Shown here: piece by piece, positions 43,410-51,443 of the stretch
How the letters are laid out: each line of letters starts with the position of its first letter
How positions within the stretch are numbered: the first letter of the stretch is position 1
NCBI RefSeq assembly: GCF_004403305.1
Contig: NZ_SOHE01000018.1
Coordinates: 62,001-126,000, forward strand
DNA: 64,000 nt
Direction: 5' to 3'
Origin: Cryobacterium frigoriphilum
GTDB lineage: Bacteria; Actinomycetota; Actinomycetes; Actinomycetales; Microbacteriaceae
The notes under the pieces: generated by a model
The model's database searches: none
Told to the model about the DNA's origin: nothing
The model's input: only the letters and a program-made list of their open reading frames with translations
Position numbers and translations under genes: made by a program

Positions 43410-43997
43410 ATGCAGCCCCTGCCCCAGCCCCAGCCCCTGATGCGGCCCCTCACCTTTCGCCGCGCCGACCTCGACGCCGCCCCCGCCCTGATCGAGCTCG
43501 TGACGAGCGCGTATCGCGGTGAGGCCAGCCGGCAGGGCTGGACGACCGAGGCCAACCTGATCTCCGGGCAGCGGATCGACCTCGAGCTGCTGAGCACGGA
43601 CATCCGTCGCCCCGACAGCGTCGTGCTCCTCGCCGAGCGCGCCGGCATTCTCGTCGGATGCGCGCATGTGGCACGCACCGATGCGACACATGCCTATTTT
43701 GGAATGTTCGCCGTTCGGCCGCTCGGTCAGGCGCGCGGCGACGGCACACGAATACTCGCGGAGGCCGAGCGCTTCGTAGCCGCCGAGTGGGCCACCACGG
43801 TAATGACCATGACTGTGCTCGATGCCCGCAGCGAGCTGCTCGCGTTCTACGAGCGCCGCGGCTACCGGCGCACCGGCCTCTACAAGCCGTTTCCGTACGG
43901 CGACGTCCGGTTCGGGCTCCCCCAGCGTGACGATCTGCGCCTTGAGGTGCTCGACAAGGTTCTCGAGTTTCACAATATGGACAAGCAACCGGTTTGA
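43410..43997 (+). CDS. GNAT-family acetyltransferase
   Basis: A 195-aa GNAT protein: LTFRRADLDAAPALIELVTSAYRGEASRQGW at the start, then VVLLAERAGILVGCAHVARTDATHAYFGMFAVRP, with the acetyl-CoA loop changed to LGQARGDGTRILAEAERF, and LLAFYERRGYRRTGLYKPFPYG. The acceptor is unknown. TAGGGT (43397-43402) lies 7 nt before the ATG at 43410, a leaderless arrangement; an internal ATG at 43440 (MRPLTF) is an alternative start that removes a PQPQP repeat. Confidence 0.82.
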   Translation: MQPLPQPQPLMRPLTFRRADLDAAPALIELVTSAYRGEASRQGWTTEANLISGQRIDLELLSTDIRRPDSVVLLAERAGILVGCAHVARTDATHAYFGMFAVRPLGQARGDGTRILAEAERFVAAEWATTVMTMTVLDARSELLAFYERRGYRRTGLYKPFPYGDVRFGLPQRDDLRLEVLDKVLEFHNMDKQPV

Positions 43998-44135
43998 CAC
44001 GCGCGAACCCGGAACGTACCGTCAGTTAGGCGCTGTGCTTTCATAAGTGCGCCCTGGGGCTGTCCACAATATGGATCTGAGCCCTGAGGCAGTTGCCTGA
44101 TTTCAACAATGATGTTGCAACCGGAAGGTTATCTC

Positions 44136-45500
44136 GTGTCGTCCACGATTGAAAAACGTTCGAAGGGCCCTGTCGCCGCGTTCATGCGGCCAATAAATAC
44201 GCTGGTCGAGCGCTATATTCCGAGCGCGCTGGTGTTTGTCATCGTGCTCACCGTCATCGTTGCGATTCTCGCCCTGACCCTCACCGACTCCGGACCGATC
44301 GATGTGGTTCGCAGTTGGGGCGACGGACTGGCCGGACTGCTGGCTTTCATGACGCAAATGGCTCTCGTGCTGCTGCTCGGTCATATTCTCGCCAATACCA
44401 GCCCGGTTCACCGGCTGCTCGGCCGTCTCAGTCGGGTCCCCAAGACCGCGCTGCAGGCGTACGTGTTCGTGTTCGTTATCGCGTCCGTCGCCTCCCTCAT
44501 CACCTGGGGCCTCGGCCTCGTCGTCGGCGGCCTGCTCGCGAAGGAGGTCGCCGCGCAGATGCGGGCCCGGGGTATCCGTGTGCATTTCGCACTGCTGGTA
44601 GCCGCCGGATACTCGGGTTTTGTGGTGTGGCACATGGGCTATTCGGGATCTGGACCGCTCACCGCCGCGACCGAAGGCTCGTTTCTCGCCGAACAGCTCG
44701 GGCGCACGATTCCGCTGAGCGAGACGACATTCTCGCTCTGGAATATCAGCGCCGCGATCGCGACGATCATCATCGTCGCGCTCGCGCTCGCGCTGGTGGC
44801 GCCGCGCCGCCAGAACGACATTTACGAGTTGAGCTTCGACGCCCGCGAGGCCGAGGTCGCTGAGGAACCCGTGACGACACCCGCCGACCGGCTCGATGCG
44901 AGTCGGATCCTGACCACGCTGGTCGGTCTCGCTCTCGTGGCCTACCTCGTCGTGCACTTCGTCGAGGGCGGAACCTTGACCCTCGACATTGTGAACTGGA
45001 CCTTTCTGGCCCTGATCTTTCTGCTCGTGCGCAACCCGTTCGAGCTGATTCGGCTGACGAAGGATGCCGCCTCAAACGTCGGCGACATTCTGCTGCAGTT
45101 TCCGCTCTACGCCGGAATTCTCGGAATGATGACCGGCACCGGCCTGATCGGCATCTTCTCTGACTTCTTCGTGGACATCTCCACGGCGCAGACCTTCGGA
45201 GTGTTCGCCCTGCTGTCGGCTGGACTGGTCAACTTCTTCGTACCCTCCGGCGGCGGCCAGTTCGCCGTGCAGGGGCCGATCATGCTCGATGCCGCCGAAC
45301 GCCTCGGCGTTGACCCGTCAATCGCGATCATGGCCGTCTCGTACGGCGACCAGTGGACGAACATGATTCAGCCGTTCTGGGCGCTGCCGCTGCTCGCGAT
45401 CGCGGGCCTGAAGATGCGCGACATTCTCGGGTACACGACGGTCACGTTCCTGGCGGCCGGGCTGGTATTCGTCGTCACCATGTTGCTCGTGAGCCTCTGA
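44136..45500 (+). CDS. atoE: AtoE-like short-chain fatty acid transporter
   Basis: A 454-aa membrane protein of the short-chain fatty acid transporter family (AtoE), with about 10-12 helices. Family motifs include RYIPSALVFVIVLTVIV, SVASLITWGLGLVVGGLLAKEV, AAGYSGFVVWHMGYSGSGPL, LLSAGLVNFFVPSGGGQFAVQGPIM and SYGDQWTNMIQPFWALPLLAI. It likely imports acetoacetate, butyrate or similar acids. A GTG at 44136 is chosen because GGAAGG lies 7 nt upstream; an earlier ATG at 44109 has no ribosome site. AGGCA-GT-TGCCT at 44087-44098 lies in its leader. Confidence 0.88.
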   Translation: MSSTIEKRSKGPVAAFMRPINTLVERYIPSALVFVIVLTVIVAILALTLTDSGPIDVVRSWGDGLAGLLAFMTQMALVLLLGHILANTSPVHRLLGRLSRVPKTALQAYVFVFVIASVASLITWGLGLVVGGLLAKEVAAQMRARGIRVHFALLVAAGYSGFVVWHMGYSGSGPLTAATEGSFLAEQLGRTIPLSETTFSLWNISAAIATIIIVALALALVAPRRQNDIYELSFDAREAEVAEEPVTTPADRLDASRILTTLVGLALVAYLVVHFVEGGTLTLDIVNWTFLALIFLLVRNPFELIRLTKDAASNVGDILLQFPLYAGILGMMTGTGLIGIFSDFFVDISTAQTFGVFALLSAGLVNFFVPSGGGQFAVQGPIMLDAAERLGVDPSIAIMAVSYGDQWTNMIQPFWALPLLAIAGLKMRDILGYTTVTFLAAGLVFVVTMLLVSL

Positions 45501-45547
45501 CCGGCCCGGCCCGCCATCACGGAATGCACTCGGCTACAGGCACCCGA

Positions 45548-45575
45548 CTGCCTGAACGTGACTGCCTGAACGTGA
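45548..45575. repeat. 14-bp tandem duplication
   Basis: CTGCCTGAACGTGA occurs twice in tandem, ending exactly at the stop codon of the aldo/keto reductase gene, in the gap between the convergent atoE and reductase genes. Confidence 0.85.
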
Positions 45576-46409
45576 CTACGGGATGTAGTTGAACTCGTCC
45601 GGGTTGGGGCCGGTGCGCTCGTCGCGGTTGAGGGCGCCGATCGCGGCGAGGTCGGCATCCGTCAGTTCGAAGTCGAAGAGGGCGAAGTTCTGCTCGACAC
45701 GGCTCTGGGTGACCGACTTCGGGAAGATCACGTCGCCCCGCTGCAGGTGCCAGCGCAGGGTGACCTGGGCGGTCGTGCGGCCCAGACGCTCGGCGATCGT
45801 GGTGATGACCGGGTCGGCGAGCACGCCACCCTGGGCGAGCGGGGACCAGGCCTCGGTCACGATGCCGTTGGCGGTGTTGAAGGCGCGCAACGGTTCCTGG
45901 GTGAGATACGGGTGCACCTCGATCTGGTTGACGGCCGGCACGGTGTCGGTCTCGTCGAACAGGCGCTGCAGGTGCTCCTGCTGAAAGTTGCTCACGCCGA
46001 TCGTCTTCACGCGTCCGGAGCGCTGCATCTCTTCCATGGCCTTCCAGGTCTCGACGTAGTCGCCGACCGCGGGGAGCGGCCAGTGAATGAGGAACAGGTC
46101 GAGGTAGTCGAAGCCGAGGGCCTCGAGGGTGCCGTCGAAGGCCGCGAGGGCGTCGGCGCGGTCGTGGAAGCCATTGTTGAGCTTGCTCGTGACGTAGATG
46201 TCGGCGCGGGCGATTCCGGACTCGGCGATCGCCTGACCGACCTCCTTCTCATTGCCGTACATCTCGGCGGTGTCAATGTGGCGATAGCCCGCCTTCAGGG
46301 CGGCGAGGGTCGCCGCCTTGGTGGTCTCCGGCGTGACCTGGTAGGTGCCGAAGCCAAGCTGCGGGATCGTCGTGGCGTTGTTCAGGGTGATGGTGGGGAC
46401 GTTGGTCAT
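45576..46409 (-). CDS. Aldo/keto reductase
   Basis: A 277-aa NADPH-dependent aldo/keto reductase (2,5-diketo-gluconate reductase-like). The catalytic tetrad is visible in order: Asp in HIDTAEMYGNE, Tyr in the same motif, Lys in VTSKLNNG and His in FLIHWPLP. IPQLGFGTYQV, KTIGVSNF and VIFPKSVTQSRVEQN (cofactor binding) are typical. GAGGAG lies 4 nt before the ATG. It follows the quinone oxidoreductase gene by 33 bp and is probably co-transcribed, as part of a carbonyl/quinone detoxification pair. Confidence 0.92.
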   Translation of the reverse strand: MTNVPTITLNNATTIPQLGFGTYQVTPETTKAATLAALKAGYRHIDTAEMYGNEKEVGQAIAESGIARADIYVTSKLNNGFHDRADALAAFDGTLEALGFDYLDLFLIHWPLPAVGDYVETWKAMEEMQRSGRVKTIGVSNFQQEHLQRLFDETDTVPAVNQIEVHPYLTQEPLRAFNTANGIVTEAWSPLAQGGVLADPVITTIAERLGRTTAQVTLRWHLQRGDVIFPKSVTQSRVEQNFALFDFELTDADLAAIGALNRDERTGPNPDEFNYIP

Positions 46410-46442
46410 GGTGCTCCTCGTTCGGGTTGATGAGGGAAAGGG

Positions 46443-47360
46443 TCAGGGGGTGACGATGATTTTGCCGCGGGTGTGGCCGAGCATGCTGAGGCGGTAGGCA
46501 TCCGCTGCCTCGGCCAATGGGAAGGTACGGGCGACCTCGACGCGCAGTCCCTGTTCGTCGACGAGGTCGGCGAGGGCCTGCAGGTCGGTCGCAGCGGGGT
46601 CGACCCAGATCCAGGTTCCGCCGTGCTGTTCGACCTCGGCGTCGGCGACGGATGCGTGCCGCCCGCCCTCGGCGAGCACCTCGAGTGTCGTGTCGAGCAC
46701 ACCACCGACGAAGTCGGCGACGACGCTCACGCCGTCGGGCGCGAGCGCGCGCACGCGCTCGGCAAGTCCGCTGCCGTAGGTGACGGGTTCGGCGCCGAGG
46801 GTGCGCAGGTAGTCGTGGTTGACGGCGGAGGCGGTCGCGATGACGCGGGCACCGCGAGCGGCGGCAATCTGGATGCCGATCGAGCCGACTCCCCCGGCGC
46901 CGCCGTGGATCAGCACGGTATCCGTTGCGGTGACGACCAGGCGGTTCAGCACCTGGAACGCGGTCATGCCGGTGAGCGGCAGGCCGGCGGCCGCGGGCCA
47001 GGTCAGCGAGGCGGGCTTGCGGGCGACGAGCCGTTCGGGAAGCGCAATGAACTGGGCGAAGCTGCCACCGTGCACCCAGTCGGTGCGCCCGTTGGCGATG
47101 ACCTCGTCGCCGATCTGAAACCCATGGGCGTCAACGCCCACGGCCTCGATGACGCCGGCCACGTCCCAGCCGGGGATGGCTGGAAAGACGACGTCGATCA
47201 TCGAATCGAGGTATCCGCCCATCACCTTCCAGTCGACCGGATTGACCGCGGCGGCCTTGACGCGAATCAACACCGCTCCCGGGCCGACCTTGGGCAGCGG
47301 CCGCTCGGTGAGCTCAAGAACGTCGGGGCTTCCGTATCTCGCGTAGGTGATTGCGTGCAT
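46443..47360 (-). CDS. NADPH:quinone oxidoreductase-like (zinc-free MDR) enzyme
   Basis: A 305-aa medium-chain dehydrogenase/reductase without catalytic or structural zinc ligands. Motifs are MHAITYARYGSPDVLELTE, AVNPVDWKVMGGY, FPAIPGWDVAGVIEAVG and the Rossmann segment VLIHGGAGGVGSIGIQIAAARGARVIATAS. It likely reduces quinones or enones with NADPH. The start is uncertain: the ATG at 47360 matches the family N-terminus, while 47375 and 47390 are possible and none has a strong ribosome site. It heads the pair with the aldo/keto reductase. Confidence 0.88.
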   Translation of the reverse strand: MHAITYARYGSPDVLELTERPLPKVGPGAVLIRVKAAAVNPVDWKVMGGYLDSMIDVVFPAIPGWDVAGVIEAVGVDAHGFQIGDEVIANGRTDWVHGGSFAQFIALPERLVARKPASLTWPAAAGLPLTGMTAFQVLNRLVVTATDTVLIHGGAGGVGSIGIQIAAARGARVIATASAVNHDYLRTLGAEPVTYGSGLAERVRALAPDGVSVVADFVGGVLDTTLEVLAEGGRHASVADAEVEQHGGTWIWVDPAATDLQALADLVDEQGLRVEVARTFPLAEAADAYRLSMLGHTRGKIIVTP

Positions 47361-47391
47361 TGTTGTGTCTACCATTACCAGCGAAACCACC

Positions 47392-47500
47392 CCCCGATCG
47401 GGGATATTCCATCCTGCTCTGTTCTAGGCCCGACTTTCAGCCGACGCTCAGAAATGAGGACACTCATTTTTCGTTACTGATCAGCGGAAGGACACCACGA
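47392..47500. promoter_or_regulatory. Palindromes upstream of the quinone oxidoreductase gene
   Basis: The perfect palindrome CCCCGATCGGGG (47392-47403) lies 32 bp from the oxidoreductase start. A second, AAATGAG-GACA-CTCATTT (47452-47469), is a perfect 7-bp inverted repeat. Both are candidate operators of a redox-responsive regulator. GGAAGGA at 47486-47492 is a ribosome-like site before an ATG at 47501. Confidence 0.55.
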
Positions 47501-47762
47501 ATGTCCGTCGATGAGGTCGCCACGTTCCCGCCCACCGGCCGACGTGAGCGCAGCAATCAGGCTCATCGCGCGCGGCTGTCGGCACACTCACCCGCAGCGA
47601 CCGGTTCGGCCACCGCCCAGGAAACCACCCGTCGAGCAGCGGATGTCGCACTCCGGCTGTGCGCCGAGGCTCGCCCGGCCGCATTCTCGCCCGGCCGCAT
47701 TCTCGCCCGAAGACGCTTCACCCCCGCCGGACGCCGCCGGCTGGCTCAGCACCGCCCGATAG
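47501..47762 (+). pseudogene. Possible small gene broken by a 16-bp duplication
   Basis: An ATG at 47501 with GGAAGGA 8 nt upstream opens a frame (MSVDEVATFPPTGRRERSNQ). At 47671-47702 the unit TCGCCCGGCCGCATTC is present twice in tandem; the extra 16 bp shift the frame. With one copy the frame would stop at 47762 and give a protein of about 81 residues; as it stands the frame runs on antisense to the molybdoenzyme gene. I recognise no family, so this may be a decayed small gene or chance. Nothing else is seen between 47361 and 47788. Confidence 0.3.
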
Positions 47763-47788
47763 CGGCACTGTCCCTGGCGGGCCGGGCA

Positions 47789-50122
47789 TCAGGCGGCGCG
47801 TTCGAGGCGCACCACCACGGCCTTCGAGACCGGGGTGTTGCTGCCCTCGGCAACGCTGTCGAGGGGCACGAGCACGTTGGCCTCGGGAAAGTACGCGGCG
47901 GCGCATCCGCGGGGCGTGGGGTACACGACCAGACGATAATTGCGCAGCACCCGATCGACCTGATCGTTGAACTCGCTGTGCACGTCGACGAAATCGCCGT
48001 CGGCGAAACCGAGAGTGGCCAGATCGTGCTTGTTGATGAAGACCACGTGCCGACCCTTTTTTATACCGCGATAGCGGTCGTCGTTGCCGTAGATCGTGGT
48101 GTTGAACTGGTCGTGCGAGCGCAGGGTCTGCAGCAACAACCGTCCAGGCGGGATCTCGATGTGCTCGAGCTGGTTCACCGTGAGGTGCGCCTTACCGGTG
48201 GGCGTGCTGAAGGTTCGAGAATCCCGCGGCCCGTTCGCGAGCACGAACCCGCCGTCGTGTCGGATGCGCTCGTTATAGTTCTCGCATCCGCTCACCACGC
48301 GGGAAATATGCTCACGAATGAGGTCGTAGTTGGCCTCGAAACCGGCCCAATCCACTCTGGCGACATTCGCGACATCAGCAGCGCCGGCCCGGTCTGCGAG
48401 AACCGCGCGGGCCATCCGCGAAATGATGGCGACTTCGGAGAGAAGGTTCGGCGAAACCGGGGCAACGGTGCCCTGGGAGGCGTGCACGGCGCACACGGTG
48501 TCCTCGACCGAGACGAATTGCTCGCCGCTGATCTGACGGTCGATTTCGGTGCGGCCCATCGTCGGCAAAATCAGTGCGGCCTCACCCGTGACGACGTGCG
48601 AGCGGTTGAGCTTGGTCGAGATCTGCACCGACAAGGCCGTGCGACGCACGGCGGCCTCGACGACGGCGGTATCGGACACCGCTCCCACGAAGTTGCCGCC
48701 AAGGCCCACCCACACCTTGATCGCCCCGTCGCGCATGGCCCGCACGCTGTCGACCGCGTCGACGCCGTGCTTTCGGGGAGGATTGAAATGGAACTCCTGC
48801 GCAAGCGCGTCGAGGAACTGGGGCGGCATCTGCTCCCAGATTCCCATCGTGCGGTCACCCTGCACGTTGCTGTGCCCCCGAATCGGCGATGCTCCGGCGC
48901 CCGGCTTACCGATGTTGCCGCGCAGCAGCAGCAGGTTGATGACCTCCTTGATCGTCGCGACGGCTTTCTTCTGCTGCGTGAGGCCCATCGCCCAGGTGAT
49001 AATCACCCGCTGCGCCTTCAGATACCGGGCGGCAAGTTCGTCGATTACCTCTACCCGCACCCCGGTGGCGGCGAGCACCGCGCGCTCGTCGAGCCCGGTG
49101 AGGTGTTGCCGCAACTCCTCAAGACCGACGCAATGCTGCTCGAGAAAGGCATGATCGAGCACCGTCCCGGGGTTCGCGGCCTCAGCGTCGAGCACGCGTT
49201 TGCAGACCGCCTGAAGCAAAGCCATATCGCCACCAAGACGAATCTGCACGAACTGGTCGGCGATATCGGTGCCGTGTCCGATGACGCCGCGCATCGTCTG
49301 TGGGTTCTTGTAGCGGCGCAGCCCGGCCTCGGGCAGTGGGTTCACGGCAACGATTTCGGCCCCGTTCGCCTTGGCCCCTTCGAGGGCCGTCAGCATGCGC
49401 GGATGATTCGTGCCGGGGTTCTGCCCCATCATGATGATCAGGTCAGCCAGGGCGAAATCTTCGTAGCTGATCGTGCTCTTACCGATGCCGATGGTCTGGC
49501 CCATGGCCCAGCCGGTGGATTCGTGGCACATATTGGAGCAGTCAGGCAGGTTATTCGTGCCGAACGCGCGCACGAACAGTTGATAGGCGAACGCGGCCTC
49601 ATTCGAGGCGCGCCCGCTCGTGTAAAACGCTGCCTCATCGGGGCTGTCGAGTCCGTTGAGGGTCTGAGCGATGACGTCGAACGCTTCGCTCCAGGAGACG
49701 GGCCGATAGCTATCCTCCCCGGCGGGTTTGTACACCGGCTCGACGAGGCGGCCCTGCATCCCCAGCCAGTACTCCGACTTATCCTCCAGTTCGCTGAGCG
49801 GATGCTGCGCCCAGAAGCTCGTGGGCACCGTCACCGGAGTGGCCTCCCACGTCACGGCCTTCGCACCGTTCTCGCAGAACTCGAAGGAACTTCGGTGCGC
49901 CGGGTCGGGCCAGGCACAGCTCATACAATCGAAGCCGTCTTTCTGATTCATGGCCAGCAGGGTCTTGAAGCTGCGACCCGGTCCCATTTTGGCCAGAGCC
50001 GGCTGCATCGAGTGCAGCACGCCCGGGACCCCGGCCGCCCAGGATTTGGGGTGCGTGACCTCGATGTTGTCGTCGTTCAAGTCGGAAAGGTTAGTCGGTT
50101 CAGCAGACACGGGTAGCCTCAT
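47789..50122 (-). CDS. FdhF/YdeP-family molybdopterin oxidoreductase
   Basis: A 777-aa member of the formate-dehydrogenase-alpha-like YdeP group. The N-terminal motif FDCMSCAWPDP with FCENGAKAV (Cys66, Cys69, Cys83) is typical, followed by molybdopterin-binding regions AFYTSGRASNEAAFAYQLFVRAFGTNNLPDCSNMCHESTG, MMGQNPGTNHPRML and the C-terminal dinucleotide domain LLLQTLRSHDQFNTTIYG. Molybdenum bis-MGD chemistry is expected; the substrate is not known and formate is not assured. No FdhD or cofactor gene is adjacent. The ATG at 50122 is chosen as the first family-like start, without a clear ribosome site; a longer in-frame start at 50218 seems unlikely. Confidence 0.87.
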   Translation of the reverse strand: MRLPVSAEPTNLSDLNDDNIEVTHPKSWAAGVPGVLHSMQPALAKMGPGRSFKTLLAMNQKDGFDCMSCAWPDPAHRSSFEFCENGAKAVTWEATPVTVPTSFWAQHPLSELEDKSEYWLGMQGRLVEPVYKPAGEDSYRPVSWSEAFDVIAQTLNGLDSPDEAAFYTSGRASNEAAFAYQLFVRAFGTNNLPDCSNMCHESTGWAMGQTIGIGKSTISYEDFALADLIIMMGQNPGTNHPRMLTALEGAKANGAEIVAVNPLPEAGLRRYKNPQTMRGVIGHGTDIADQFVQIRLGGDMALLQAVCKRVLDAEAANPGTVLDHAFLEQHCVGLEELRQHLTGLDERAVLAATGVRVEVIDELAARYLKAQRVIITWAMGLTQQKKAVATIKEVINLLLLRGNIGKPGAGASPIRGHSNVQGDRTMGIWEQMPPQFLDALAQEFHFNPPRKHGVDAVDSVRAMRDGAIKVWVGLGGNFVGAVSDTAVVEAAVRRTALSVQISTKLNRSHVVTGEAALILPTMGRTEIDRQISGEQFVSVEDTVCAVHASQGTVAPVSPNLLSEVAIISRMARAVLADRAGAADVANVARVDWAGFEANYDLIREHISRVVSGCENYNERIRHDGGFVLANGPRDSRTFSTPTGKAHLTVNQLEHIEIPPGRLLLQTLRSHDQFNTTIYGNDDRYRGIKKGRHVVFINKHDLATLGFADGDFVDVHSEFNDQVDRVLRNYRLVVYPTPRGCAAAYFPEANVLVPLDSVAEGSNTPVSKAVVVRLERAA

Positions 50123-50177
50123 CTCGGCCGTGTCTGGGCACGGACTACTTAAGTCTGACTGACAGGTGCTTCGCTGG

Positions 50178-51251
50178 CTAGCCCTGATCGGCCTTCGCAT
50201 GGGCCGTACTCGGCGCATCTTCAGCTTCTTTCAGCGGCGGCGTGGTGATCGCGATGGATCCGGTTAGCACGCTGACAAGCGGCAGCGCCGCGATGATCGG
50301 GATGGCCCCGGTCAGCAGCCCCGGCCCCGCCTGGGCACGAGCGTGCGTCGCCGTGGACAGCATCGTCACCCCCATCAGCGCCGCGGCGCCGCCCACCATG
50401 GCGCCCAGGCTCGGCACCTCGCCCAGCAGCACCCAGCCCAGCAGCACCGAGAAGATGGGAATGACCAGCAGCAGCGACCCGCCTTCGGCCACACTCGTGC
50501 GGGCCAGCGTCACGTTCCAGAGCGAGTACGCCACCGCCGTGCCCAGCACGACGAGCACCACCAGTGCCAACCAGACAGATGCCGGAACGTGCGCGGGCAG
50601 CGCCTCGAAGCGAGCCGTCGGCAGGGTCGCCAACCCGCCAACGAGGCAGCCCCAGAAGACCACCTCGACCGGCGGTACGCGGGCCAACAGCGGCTGCTGC
50701 ACGATCAGGAAGATCGACAACAGCAGAGCCGCCGCCACGATCAGCAGCGTGTTCCCCTCAAATCCGGTCGCGGTGCTGTCCCCCAAGGTGATGACCACGA
50801 CCCCCAGAACGGCGACGCCCATGCCGAGGTAGCCGCGCAGCGTGGTGCGCTCGACCAGAATGAAATAGCCCAGCACGAAGGCGAACACCGGAGAGATGTT
50901 GAGCAGCAGGCTCGTCGTGCCGGCCGGAACGGTGGCCTGGCCGAAGTTCAGCAGCAGGCCGTAGCCGCCGTACCCGCAGAGCGCGACCGCGAGCATGCGC
51001 GGCAGGTCGCGTCGGGTCAGCCGCAGCCCCTGCCGCCTGACCACGAGGTACAGTCCGAGCACGGCGGCGGATGCCAGGTAGCGCAGCGGCGTGAGGTCCT
51101 GCGGAGCGAACACGCTGAGCGCTTCCCGGGTCGCCACGTACGCCGGCGCACTGGCGAGCACCATGAGCACGTCGGCTCGCAGCAGCCATTTTCGCACGGT
51201 CGTGACCTTCCCCCGGGAGGCTCGACCGCTACCGGTGACGCCCACTCTCAC
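50178..51251 (-). CDS. EamA/DMT-family transporter
   Basis: A 357-aa ten-helix drug/metabolite transporter. The first EamA repeat includes FAPQDLTPLRYLASAAVLGLYLV and GYGLLLNFGQATVPAGTTSLLLNISPVFAFVLGYFILVERTTLRGYLGMGVAVLGVVV; the second ends SVAEGGSLLLVIPIFSVLLGWVLLGEVPSLGAMVGGAAALMGV. The substrate is unknown. It starts with GTG at 51251, without a clear ribosome site. A short C-terminal tail follows an extra hydrophobic segment. Confidence 0.87.
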   Translation of the reverse strand: MRVGVTGSGRASRGKVTTVRKWLLRADVLMVLASAPAYVATREALSVFAPQDLTPLRYLASAAVLGLYLVVRRQGLRLTRRDLPRMLAVALCGYGGYGLLLNFGQATVPAGTTSLLLNISPVFAFVLGYFILVERTTLRGYLGMGVAVLGVVVITLGDSTATGFEGNTLLIVAAALLLSIFLIVQQPLLARVPPVEVVFWGCLVGGLATLPTARFEALPAHVPASVWLALVVLVVLGTAVAYSLWNVTLARTSVAEGGSLLLVIPIFSVLLGWVLLGEVPSLGAMVGGAAALMGVTMLSTATHARAQAGPGLLTGAIPIIAALPLVSVLTGSIAITTPPLKEAEDAPSTAHAKADQG

Positions 51252-51374
51252 ATCGCACCGAACACCCGCGATACTGTGAAAATGCTACGGCATGGTGCGG
51301 CGGCCTTGCCCCACAGAATGGGCGGTCACAGGCTCTTTCGGCGTGTCGCGCCACCCCCTTTCACGGGTCACGCT

Positions 51375-51443
51375 CTCACCCGCGAAAGCGGGTGAGTCGT
51401 CGGTTCGGCCGCGTTAAACCGCCGACTCACCCGCTTTCGCGGG
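51375..51443. terminator. 27-bp near-perfect inverted repeat at the helD 3' end
   Basis: Arms 51379-51405 and 51417-51443 match over 27 bp with one mismatch; the loop of 11 nt holds the helD stop codon. The right arm is the last nine codons of helD. A nested perfect hairpin CTCACCCGC-GAAA-GCGGGTGAG lies at 51375-51396. The structure could end transcription of helD although no T run follows. Confidence 0.6.

Noticed and set aside
47351-50116. Very long plus-strand open frame antisense to the molybdoenzyme gene
   Set aside because: High GC content leaves the opposite frame free of stops. The minus strand has clear FdhF/YdeP motifs, while the plus-strand translation has none.
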